A stretch of DNA of 6,197 nucleotides from Acidaminobacter sp. (GCA_009881125.1 WXFH01000433.1:1-6197), one strand, 5' to 3'. Positions 1 through 6,032 are shown, numbered from the stretch's first letter. Numbers and translations are program-made. The notes: generated by a model from the letters alone, not told the origin.

Positions 1-66
1 AAATGGAAATTGAAAAGAAATAGAGACTGAAAAAGTCTGGAATTAAGTCTTTGAAATGCTTAAACT

Positions 67-114
67 AGGACCATCGGAATGTTGAAAAAAGACATTCTGA
101 TGGTCCTGATTTTT
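67..114 (+). terminator. Intrinsic terminator of an upstream gene
   Basis: A 16-bp stem (67-82 with 92-107, one G-T pair at 76/98) closes a 9-base loop and is followed by GATTTTT (108-114). This is a strong rho-independent terminator reading rightward. It implies that a + strand transcription unit ends just upstream, but the 66 bases before it do not show which frame was coding: stops lie at 21-23 and 28-30 in two frames and at 11-13 in the third. Two weak inverted repeats (24-28/34-38 and 43-47/59-63) precede it. It isolates the downstream kinase operon from upstream transcription, so that operon needs its own promoter between 115 and 270. Confidence 0.88.
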
Positions 115-190
115 GGGGGGACGTGCATTGTGGAAATATTACCATTCCCAATTCGGGTTTTGTCTTGTCTCCAAGTGAAGCCCGGCGAAT

Positions 191-222
191 TTTATGCTTT
201 AGTTTCGCCAAACGTATATAAT
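191..222 (+). promoter_or_regulatory. Possible promoter of the two-component operon
   Basis: A perfect TATAAT hexamer lies at 217-222, about 50 bases before the kinase start codon. No good TTGACA-like element stands 16-18 bases upstream; the closest T-rich stretch is 191-200. The -10 call therefore rests on one hexamer in an AT-rich leader. A small inverted repeat (218-222/226-230) overlaps it. A promoter somewhere here is expected, because a terminator at 67-114 cuts off upstream transcription. Confidence 0.3.
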
Positions 223-270
223 GAGATTATTGGATCAGAACATGAGAAAAAGATCATTAGGTGAGGAAAA

Positions 271-1884
271 ATGTTGAAAAATATCAAACTGGAACGCAAC
301 AAATTAATACTATCTTGGATGATCGGCCTTTTCAGCTTGGCTGGGATCTTTTTTTCCACACGCCTCGCCTTTAATGAATTTTCGATTAACTTCCCGTGGA
401 GTTTAATTCTGCCGATGGTTGTTACTCTGGCCTGGGGTCGATTCTATGGCATGGTGTGTCTGGTCCTCGGAGGCGTGATCATCTATCCGTTTATACTGGG
501 ACCTTACAATGGATGGGCTTCACTGGTTCCAGTGATATCCTATGGACTCTGGATCCAGATTCAAGGATGGGGTAAGGGTCATAGAGAAGGCTCTAAAGCT
601 TTGCGCTATAATGCTTATTTTCTCCAGGTTATTTACAGTTTGGCCAGAATGGGGCTCTATATCGCACTGTTTCCAATTTTACTTAAACTAAATGGTGTTT
701 ATCTTTATCCCAATGCGCTAAATTCAATGTCAACAGATGTAATTGTGATTTTTGCTGTCAAAGGGATAATCGTTGAGTTTGTATTTTTGGCATTGGCAGA
801 TGCTCTGCTTCAGCTGCCCTTCATAAGACGGATGATGCTTATGGAGGTTCGTGTTGGCAGTGAACGAAACACTCTGATCATGTCGCTGATGTTTTTTGGT
901 GGTCTCTTTTTCGCTTGGTTGTTGTTATTTGTTCAGCAGGTCATTGTTCGGGGAGAATCGACATCTGCTTGGTTTCTTGGCAGGCATGATGAAACGCAGA
1001 TAACATTGATTTTGTCTGGACTTCTGTTTTCAATTGCTGGCGGAATCACAGTCCGATTTGTCGAAAAAACATTGGCTTCAAAGGTCGAATTGCAGCAGAA
1101 ACAGCAGGCATTGACAAAGGCCAACAACGAAATCCTTCAACTAAATGAAGTGTTGGAAAAGAGAGTTGAAGAACGAACTGCGAAGCTTGAAGAAGCTGTA
1201 GCAGATCTTGAGTCTTTCACCTTTACGGTTTCTCATGATTTAAAGTCACCGCTGAGAGCGCTTCAGGTTTATGGCTCCATGTTGGAAGAAGACAATCTCA
1301 AGGAATTACCCGGTACAAGTCTGGAAATGCTGAGGGAAATGCAGGCTTTGGTTGCGGATATGATTTCGCTTATTGAGCATCTGCTTAAATTTTCAGTCAT
1401 GTCCAAGACGCCTCTTGAAGATGAAATCATTGATTTAAATGATCTTGTTGAGGAGTGTATCAAGACATTAAGTCAATCGGGATCTGATCAGAGGGTTCGT
1501 GTCGTGCTCCCTGATCCTTTGCCGGTGATTACTGGGGATCGAGTTATGATGCGTCAGATTTTTATGAATCTGTTGGATAATGCCATTAAGTTTTCAAGTC
1601 TGCAGTCTGCGCCTCAAATCATCATCTCATCAATCGCTACGGATGTCTGTTTGGAAATTTGTATCCAGGATAATGGGGTGGGGTTTGATTCAGCTTCGAA
1701 AGCGCAACTTTTTCAAATTTTTGGCCGGGGACATCGAAAAGAGGATTTTGCCGGTTATGGTGTTGGGTTGGCCACAGTGAAGAAACTAATTGAAAAGCAC
1801 GGGGGAACTGTATCTCTGGAAGGGAAGGCGGGGGAAGGTGCGTCAGCGTGTATAAGCCTGCCGCTGGAAAGGAGGGTGCAATAA
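271..1884 (+). CDS. Membrane sensor histidine kinase (HisKA/HATPase_c, about 8 TM segments)
   Basis: This is a 537-residue integral membrane kinase that should autophosphorylate on histidine and pass the phosphate to the regulator encoded next to it. Residues 12-264 contain about eight hydrophobic segments (near 12-32, 40-56, 58-76, 82-99, 117-138, 156-180, 203-226, 244-264) with short loops, so the sensor seems to be the membrane domain itself rather than a large external domain. The segment pattern loosely recalls MASE1-like sensors, but I cannot assign a family. A charged, Leu/Gln/Glu-rich coiled coil (about 266-315) leads to the HisKA H-box VSHDLKSPLRAL with phospho-acceptor H322. The HATPase domain has an N-box (NLLDNAIKF, N437), a G1 box (DNGVGF, D467) and a G2 box (GYGVGLA, G497/G499). 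The H-box and the FGRGHRKEDFAGYG stretch resemble phytochrome-type (Cph1-like) kinases. The start is supported by AGGTGAGG at 259-266. The gene lies 1 base before the regulator gene. All catalytic boxes are intact. Confidence 0.93.
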   Translation: MLKNIKLERNKLILSWMIGLFSLAGIFFSTRLAFNEFSINFPWSLILPMVVTLAWGRFYGMVCLVLGGVIIYPFILGPYNGWASLVPVISYGLWIQIQGWGKGHREGSKALRYNAYFLQVIYSLARMGLYIALFPILLKLNGVYLYPNALNSMSTDVIVIFAVKGIIVEFVFLALADALLQLPFIRRMMLMEVRVGSERNTLIMSLMFFGGLFFAWLLLFVQQVIVRGESTSAWFLGRHDETQITLILSGLLFSIAGGITVRFVEKTLASKVELQQKQQALTKANNEILQLNEVLEKRVEERTAKLEEAVADLESFTFTVSHDLKSPLRALQVYGSMLEEDNLKELPGTSLEMLREMQALVADMISLIEHLLKFSVMSKTPLEDEIIDLNDLVEECIKTLSQSGSDQRVRVVLPDPLPVITGDRVMMRQIFMNLLDNAIKFSSLQSAPQIIISSIATDVCLEICIQDNGVGFDSASKAQLFQIFGRGHRKEDFAGYGVGLATVKKLIEKHGGTVSLEGKAGEGASACISLPLERRVQ

Positions 1885-1885
1885 C

Positions 1886-3016
1886 ATGTATCGAGTGATG
1901 ATTGTGGATGATATGCCTATCTTTCGACGACAGATTAAAAGACTGCCGCTGTGGGGCAACTCCACTGGCTTTGAGATTGTCGATGAGGCGAGTGACGGTC
2001 TAGAGGCGCTTCAGAAGTTGAGGAATCAATCTCTTGATCTCCTAATTTCAGATATTCGCATGCCGATTCTGGATGGACTGGAATTACTTAAGTGCGTACA
2101 AAAGGAAAATTTGGTGCCTTGTGTTGTGTTTTTGTCGGATTATGGTGAGTTTGGGTTAGCGAAGGAAGCTATTCATCATGGGATTTTTGACTATTTGTTG
2201 AAGCCGGTGGATGAGCGGTTGCTGGCAGCGCTCTTGTCAAGGGTTCAAAAGCATTTAGAGTCACTGGAAGCACGGGATGCTGAAGTCAATTTATTGAAAA
2301 CAAGACTCGCTGAGACCGTGTCACCTTATTATCCAAATGGACAGATTCGTGAAATCATTGAGTCACTCACTAGTCAGAGAGCGAAGGCAAGTGAATTATT
2401 TCAGGATATGATTAGAAAGACCTATTTGGCTTTGGATCTCGATGTTTTCAAAACCAGAGCGATTCTTGAAAAGAGTTGTCAGGAAATATGCTCAAAGTTG
2501 GTGGAATCATTGGATTGGCTTCCACATTTTTTAAACAATCGCGATTTGATGCTCTTTGATTACGAAACAGAGATGCATGTTGACTTATCTGATCAAGATG
2601 CTTTTGAAACTTTGTTTCGGATAGTCAAAATTAGATTTGAGAAACTTGTTGAGATACTTAATATCCTGGATCCTTGGGATCAAGGACATACTCTCATAAG
2701 AAAAATTAAAGAATTTATTTTAACTCATTGTGAGGCGGTGGCTTCTCAGGAGGAAATTGCTAAGGAATTTTATCTGACAAAAAATTATATTGCGGAGACT
2801 TTTAGACGTGAAACAGGAATCACCCTTGGAGACTATATTACTAAAGTTAAGCTGTATCGAGCCTTAGAACTGATGGCGGACAGTGCGTTAAAAACTTATG
2901 AAATTGCTGAACTGTTAGGCTATAGCGATGAATATTTTTATAAGCTGTTCAGACGCCAGTTTGGTATGACACCTTCGCAGTACCGTCAAAAGAACACCCG
3001 TAAATTGTCGGGGTAA
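1886..3016 (+). CDS. Response regulator, REC plus AraC-type HTH (YesN-like)
   Basis: This 376-residue cytoplasmic transcription factor is the partner of the preceding kinase. Residues 1 to about 120 are a receiver domain with the acidic pair D8/D9, phospho-acceptor D56 (LLISDIRMP), the switch residue S84 (FLSDYGEF) and the conserved lysine K106 (YLLKPVDE). Residues about 120-265 form a mostly helical linker with no family I recognise. Residues about 268-372 are an AraC/XylS DNA-binding domain with two helix-turn-helix units, including the EIAKEFYLTKNYIAETFRRE and EIAELLGYSDEYFYKLFRRQ stretches and the signature FGMTPSQYRQ. Length and architecture match the YesN family. The start has AAAGGAGGG at 1868-1876, inside the last codons of the kinase gene, and the ATG comes 1 base after the kinase stop, so the two are very likely co-transcribed and translationally linked. 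The likely target, by position, is the lipoprotein gene downstream and perhaps its own operon; this is inference. Confidence 0.94.
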   Translation: MYRVMIVDDMPIFRRQIKRLPLWGNSTGFEIVDEASDGLEALQKLRNQSLDLLISDIRMPILDGLELLKCVQKENLVPCVVFLSDYGEFGLAKEAIHHGIFDYLLKPVDERLLAALLSRVQKHLESLEARDAEVNLLKTRLAETVSPYYPNGQIREIIESLTSQRAKASELFQDMIRKTYLALDLDVFKTRAILEKSCQEICSKLVESLDWLPHFLNNRDLMLFDYETEMHVDLSDQDAFETLFRIVKIRFEKLVEILNILDPWDQGHTLIRKIKEFILTHCEAVASQEEIAKEFYLTKNYIAETFRRETGITLGDYITKVKLYRALELMADSALKTYEIAELLGYSDEYFYKLFRRQFGMTPSQYRQKNTRKLSG

Positions 3017-3055
3017 AAGCCATGTTTTGATCCTTCGGTCTTGTTCAAGCGTCTA

Positions 3056-3082
3056 GTATGATAAATATATAACAAATCATAC
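3056..3082. promoter_or_regulatory. Inverted repeat, candidate operator/promoter region of the lipoprotein gene
   Basis: GTATGAT (3056-3062) and ATCATAC (3076-3082) form a perfect 7-bp inverted repeat around a 13-base AT-rich spacer. The spacer and left arm include -10-like sequences (TATGAT 3057-3062, TATATA 3066-3071), and a TTGTTC at 3041-3046 could be a weak -35 with a 19-base spacer to the second. The repeat ends about 10 bases before the Shine-Dalgarno of the lipoprotein gene (3093-3099). It could be a protein-binding site or an RNA hairpin in the leader. No terminator is visible between the regulator stop (3016) and this point, so read-through from the two-component operon is also possible. 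Confidence 0.42.
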
Positions 3083-3105
3083 GAAAACATTGAAGGAGGC
3101 TCATC

Positions 3106-4056
3106 ATGGTATTTAGGTCTAAAATGTTCAAATTGTTGGTGCTTGCGGGGCTTGTTTTTAACCTCACGGCTTGTGGCACAGCAGAAAAACAAACTACAGA
3201 AGCGCCAGTCAGTACGCCTGCACCGGAAATTTCAGCTGAAGCTGAACAGGCAGAACTTGAATGGGATATTCAACCACCGCTTGGCATTGTTAAGGGTGAT
3301 TATTACTCAATTGAAGAACGTTTCCGTCAAGGTCATCTTGGAATCCTTGAAATCGTCAAACAGGACGATAAGTTGGTTTACATAGAGTTTAATGAGATGA
3401 CGCGCCCAAATTATTATGAGCGATATTTTCAGAATGTGCCTAAACGGCTTTCTGAATATAACTTCAGTATGGGTGATAAAAAAGGCGCTGCGTGGGTGCA
3501 AAGCGTAGTCGCTGTTGAAAAACAAATGATCGAGGAGCAACGTGTGACGGGCGAATTTGACACAATTTCAGGTGCGTCCAACAGTGTTAACCAGTCCATG
3601 ATCCCGCTTGCTGAGAAGTTGGCGCCGCTGCTGGATCAACCATCGGCAAAAAAATATTACAGTATTGCAGAAAAACTTGGCGGTGGCTTGACAGGCTTTG
3701 TACAGGTCGTCATTGAAAATGGCAAAATCACATCTGTTCGATACGACGAAATTTTCGCGAATACACCTGAAGAGATTGAGGATCCAGCACTGAAGGCGTT
3801 CTATCGCCAATCAAAATATGAGAGCGTCGAATACCAGGAGCCATCACGCATTGGCTTTAACATTCAAATGGATGCCCTGAATGCAAAAGTAGTTGAAACA
3901 CAGGACTTGTTAGATCTCAATGGACTTCCTTCAACTGATGAGTCCGGCGACTATGCCTCAAGTGGATTTACTATTCGAAATACAGCGTGGGATAATTACC
4001 TGAAGCTCGCTGGTACACTCCTTGAAGAAATCAAAAAAGATGGTGCTTTAAACTAA
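3106..4056 (+). CDS. Secreted lipoprotein with FMN-binding-like modules
   Basis: The predicted protein has 316 residues. It starts with a signal peptide (positively charged residues 4-9, hydrophobic 10-19) and a lipobox LTAC with the lipidated cysteine at C23, so it should be anchored on the outer face of the cytoplasmic membrane. A Thr/Pro/Glu/Ala-rich linker (about 24-50) follows. Residues about 58-175 resemble an FMN_bind module and contain DTISGAS (D152-S158), which fits the D-x-x-[ST]-G-A-[ST] motif where the flavin transferase ApbE attaches FMN to the last Ser/Thr. A second, related module (about 183-312) lacks a clean motif; the equivalent spot reads DYASSGFT (282-289). Two-module FMN lipoproteins such as Listeria PplA work in extracellular electron transfer, and this is the best functional analogy, not a proven assignment. 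The start is set by AAGGAGG at 3093-3099, 6 bases before ATG. The gene follows the two-component operon by 89 bases and ends in its own terminator. Confidence 0.82.
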   Translation: MVFRSKMFKLLVLAGLVFNLTACGTAEKQTTEAPVSTPAPEISAEAEQAELEWDIQPPLGIVKGDYYSIEERFRQGHLGILEIVKQDDKLVYIEFNEMTRPNYYERYFQNVPKRLSEYNFSMGDKKGAAWVQSVVAVEKQMIEEQRVTGEFDTISGASNSVNQSMIPLAEKLAPLLDQPSAKKYYSIAEKLGGGLTGFVQVVIENGKITSVRYDEIFANTPEEIEDPALKAFYRQSKYESVEYQEPSRIGFNIQMDALNAKVVETQDLLDLNGLPSTDESGDYASSGFTIRNTAWDNYLKLAGTLLEEIKKDGALN

Positions 4057-4082
4057 AATTTTGGTTCACGTCCCCCATTTTT

Positions 4083-4110
4083 AGAGTCGCTTCCCTGCGA
4101 CTCTTTTTTT
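4083..4110 (+). terminator. Intrinsic terminator of the lipoprotein gene; target of the intron
   Basis: A perfect 8-bp stem (4083-4090 with 4097-4104) closes a 6-base loop (TTCCCT) and continues into an uninterrupted T run ending at 4110. It lies 26 bases after the lipoprotein stop codon. The group II intron starts two bases after the T run, so this stem-loop plus its T-tract is also the intron's 5' exon recognition element. Confidence 0.95.
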
Positions 4111-4111
4111 G

Positions 4112-4473
4112 GTGCGCCCGGCATGGGCGCACGCTCGTCGGTGAAAGTCCGATACGGGGGCTGGTAGTGCCAACCGTTAGCCAAGAGCAAGGGTGTCCTT
4201 CGTGAGGGGGAATCTGAAGGAAGCTGGAGGCAAAGCACCGAGCTGAGGTACACGAACCGCATTTGAGGCTCAGAAGGATGGATGAGGTTGCCAAACAAAC
4301 CAAAGTCCTATACTACCCGAAATCCTATGAGTATATGCGTCGGCTACATGGTGTGAAAGCGTGCGTTCTTACCCGGGGAGATCTCAAGGATACGCCAGAC
4401 GAGGCTTTTCTCAAATGGCAACCCATGCAGTGATGTATGACTGAACCTTGAGAAGTCAGCAGAGGCCGTAGTA
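4112..4473 (+). ncRNA. Group II intron RNA, domains I-III (approximate)
   Basis: This stretch without a gene is the structured 5' part of the ribozyme. It opens with a perfect 8-bp hairpin (4112-4119 with 4125-4132). Domain I should occupy most of it and contains CAAA runs (4292-4295, 4296-4299, 4301-4304) that could serve as EBS1 by pairing with the TTTG (4108-4111) just before the splice site. Toward the end, CTCAAGG (4383-4389) can pair with CCTTGAG (4446-4452), enclosing a 56-base insert; this probably corresponds to domain III. A second pairing, TTCTCAA (4408-4414) with TTGAGAA (4448-4454), competes with it. Small reverse-strand open frames here have no ribosome binding site and are by-products of the structured RNA. 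Domain borders are by eye. Confidence 0.8.
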
Positions 4474-4505
4474 CTCGACTAAGTTTTTTTTTCTGACTTG
4501 TTGAG
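4474..4505 (+). ncRNA. Domain IV hairpin before the maturase ORF
   Basis: CTCGAC-T-AAGT (4474-4484, T4480 bulged) pairs with ACTTGTTGAG (4496-4505), giving a 10-bp stem with one G-T pair and a T-rich loop. It sits between domain III and the ribosome binding site of the maturase gene. In group II introns this region is where the maturase binds its own RNA and where access to its ribosome binding site can be regulated; that role is inferred here from position. Confidence 0.5.
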
Positions 4506-4537
4506 GAAGGGCTGAACGTTAAGCGAGGTGAATACCG

Positions 4538-5953
4538 ATGAATTCCTCAAGTCAAAAGCAACGACTGCAGAAAACTTCATACGAAGACTATCCGCCAAGA
4601 GTAGGGTTGGAAATCCAAGGAATAACGGAAGCGCATAGTTTGGACATGGCGGAACCATCCGGGAAAGCCAAATCGGAAACTCATACGGACAACCTTCTGG
4701 AACGCATTGTTCAAAGAGATAACATGAACAAGGCGATGAAGCGCGTCATCAAGAACAAAGGCAGCCACGGGATAGACGGTATGAAAATTGAAGATCTTAG
4801 ACCATACCTAATGGAACATGGAAGAGCTTTGGTTCAACAAATCTTGGTGGGAGAATATGAACCACAACCTGTCAGGAGAGTAGACATTCCCAAACCTGAT
4901 GGCGGAACAAGAGGCCTTGGAATACCAGTGTTGGTAGACCGGGTTATTCAACAAGCTATCGCACAGGTGCTTTCAGAGATCTATGAACCAATCTTCTCTG
5001 AAAGCAGTTATGGCTTCCGACCGGGCAGAAGTGCGCATATGGCACTTAAACAGGCTCAAGTTTTCATAAACGATGGATATAGGTATGTGGTAGATATGGA
5101 TCTGGAGAAATTTTTCGATAGAGTCAATCACGATATCCTGATGAGCCTGATTGCGCGGAAGGTATCAGATGGTCGAGTACTGGGGCTGATCAGAAAGTAT
5201 TTGAATGCCGGCCTCATGAAAGACGGAGTAGTCGTTAGGGCTGAAGACGGTGTGCCGCAAGGCGGCCCACTGAGTCCACTATTGTCAAACATCATGCTGG
5301 ATGTCTTCGACAAGGAATTAGAGCGACGAGGACATAAATTCTGCCGATACGCCGATGACTGTAACATTTATGTCAAAAGCAGACGCGCTGGGGAGAGGGT
5401 CATGCAGAGCATGTGCCGATTTCTCAAAGGTAAACTAAAACTGACGATCAACGAAGAAAAGAGCGCAGTGGCAAGTCCAACGAAGCGGAAATTCCTTGGA
5501 TACAGCTTTTATACGGGAAAGAAGGGCTATCAACTAAGAGTCCACCCCAAAAGTGTCCAAAAGATCAAGAACAAGATTAAAGACATCACAAACAAAAATA
5601 GAAGCATGAACTTCGAAGCAAGAGTAAAACGCTTAATCGAAGTGACAAGAGGATGGGTTAACTACTTCAAACTGGCTGATATGAAGAATCTCCTGAGAGA
5701 TCTGGACCAATGGACCAGACGCAGATTGAGAGCGTGTATCTGGAAGACTTGGAAGCGCGTTAGAACACGATTTGCATCTCTCCTAAAACTGGGGATTCCT
5801 AAAGACAAAGCATGGGAATTTGCAAACACAAGAAAAGGCTACTGGAGAATCTCCCGTAGCCCAATCATGAACACTGCGGTTACAAATGAAAGATTAGATA
5901 ACCGTGGCTTCATTAGCATGTCTGTTTTGTATGAGAAAACAAAGTTAGCTTAA
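4538..5953 (+). CDS. ltrA: Group IIC intron reverse transcriptase/maturase
   Basis: This 471-residue intron-encoded protein helps its own RNA fold and splice and copies it into DNA during insertion. After an N-terminal extension (about 1-50), the RT domain starts with LLERIVQRDNMNKAMKRV and KGSHGIDGM. It continues through PKPDGGTRGLGIP, SYGFRPGRSAHMAL and VVDMDLEKFFDRVNHD (catalytic D188), then GVPQGGPLSPLLSNI, and the active site YADD (Y271, D273, D274). The thumb/X (maturase) domain follows, with GWVNYFKLADM, RRRLRACIWKTWKR and NTRKGYWRISRSPIM. The protein stops after this, with no HNH endonuclease, as expected for class C, which primes from nascent strands or single-stranded DNA instead. 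GAGGTG at 4525-4530, 7 bases before ATG, supports the start. The stop codon is only 3 bases before domain V. The product name follows general usage, and ltrA is a family label rather than orthology with the lactococcal gene. Confidence 0.96.
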   Translation: MNSSSQKQRLQKTSYEDYPPRVGLEIQGITEAHSLDMAEPSGKAKSETHTDNLLERIVQRDNMNKAMKRVIKNKGSHGIDGMKIEDLRPYLMEHGRALVQQILVGEYEPQPVRRVDIPKPDGGTRGLGIPVLVDRVIQQAIAQVLSEIYEPIFSESSYGFRPGRSAHMALKQAQVFINDGYRYVVDMDLEKFFDRVNHDILMSLIARKVSDGRVLGLIRKYLNAGLMKDGVVVRAEDGVPQGGPLSPLLSNIMLDVFDKELERRGHKFCRYADDCNIYVKSRRAGERVMQSMCRFLKGKLKLTINEEKSAVASPTKRKFLGYSFYTGKKGYQLRVHPKSVQKIKNKIKDITNKNRSMNFEARVKRLIEVTRGWVNYFKLADMKNLLRDLDQWTRRRLRACIWKTWKRVRTRFASLLKLGIPKDKAWEFANTRKGYWRISRSPIMNTAVTNERLDNRGFISMSVLYEKTKLA

Positions 5954-5956
5954 CGA

Positions 5957-5988
5957 ACCGCCGTATACCGAACGGTACGTACGGTGGT
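5957..5988 (+). ncRNA. Group II intron domain V (catalytic core)
   Basis: The strand 5957-5965 pairs with 5980-5988, then 5966-5969 with 5974-5977, closing a GAAC loop (5970-5973). A two-base bulge CG (5978-5979) interrupts the 3' strand, exactly as in canonical domain V. Aligned on this bulge, the catalytic triad falls at 5959-5961 and reads CGC, the form known from group IIC introns rather than the AGC of IIA/IIB. The sequence appears identical to my memory of the O. iheyensis domain V. All elements needed for metal binding are present. Confidence 0.93.
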
Positions 5989-5990
5989 GT

Positions 5991-6032
5991 GAGAGGACGG
6001 CTACTCAAATAATGAGTAGCCTCCTACTCGAT
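5991..6032 (+). ncRNA. Group II intron domain VI with branch-point A
   Basis: GGCTACTC (5999-6006) pairs with GAGTAGCC (6014-6021) around a 7-base loop. Below it, 5994-5997 pairs with 6022-6025 (C5998 unpaired) and 5991-5993 with 6027-6029. This leaves A6026 as a single bulge, the expected branch point for lariat formation. It is seven nucleotides from the intron end if the intron finishes with AT at 6031-6032, which agrees with the usual spacing. Confidence 0.85.

Larger units (their letters stand above)
4112..6032 (+). mobile_element. Complete group IIC intron (retroelement), about 1.92 kb
   Basis: The left end GTGCG (4112-4116) fits the group II 5' consensus GUGYG. The right end ...CTACTCGAT (6032) follows a domain VI with a bulged adenine. 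Between them lie structured RNA domains I-III, a reverse transcriptase gene in domain IV and a near-canonical domain V. Class C assignment rests on three signs: insertion directly behind a rho-independent terminator, a short domain V with a CGC rather than AGC catalytic triad, and a maturase without an endonuclease domain. Conserved stretches such as GTGAAAGTCC (4141-4150), CAAGGGTGTCC (4188-4198), AATCTGAAGGAAGC (4211-4224) and TTACCCGGGGAG (4369-4380) match what I remember of the Oceanobacillus iheyensis IIC intron used for crystal structures. No truncation or frameshift is visible, so it may be active. The exact ends are predicted from consensus and RNA folding. Confidence 0.93.

Noticed and set aside
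79..264. 61-codon open frame before the kinase gene
   Set aside because: Its ATG lies inside the first arm of the terminator hairpin, there is no ribosome binding site before it or before the in-frame GTG at 130, and the predicted peptide shows no recognisable features. It reads through what looks like a leader and promoter region.
2997..3013. Small CCCG/CGGG hairpin at the end of the regulator gene as a terminator
   Set aside because: Only four pairs, overlapping the stop codon region, and no T-tract follows. Read-through into the lipoprotein gene cannot be excluded on this basis.
3041..3062. TTGTTC with TATGAT as a sigma-A promoter for the lipoprotein gene
   Set aside because: The spacing between the hexamers is only 10 bases, far below the usual 16-18, so this pair is not a valid promoter. 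A 19-base spacing to TATATA at 3066 is kept only as a weak possibility.
4031..4303. Reverse-strand open frames of 81-90 codons over the terminator and intron 5' end
   Set aside because: They run across the terminator and highly structured intron RNA, have no ribosome binding sites, and encode Ser/Arg/Pro-rich peptides typical of antisense to structured RNA.
4112..6032. CRISPR-associated or retron-type reverse transcriptase
   Set aside because: The RT is embedded in a full group II intron RNA with domains V and VI, carries the maturase X domain, and there is no repeat array, Cas1 fusion or msr/msd-like structure.
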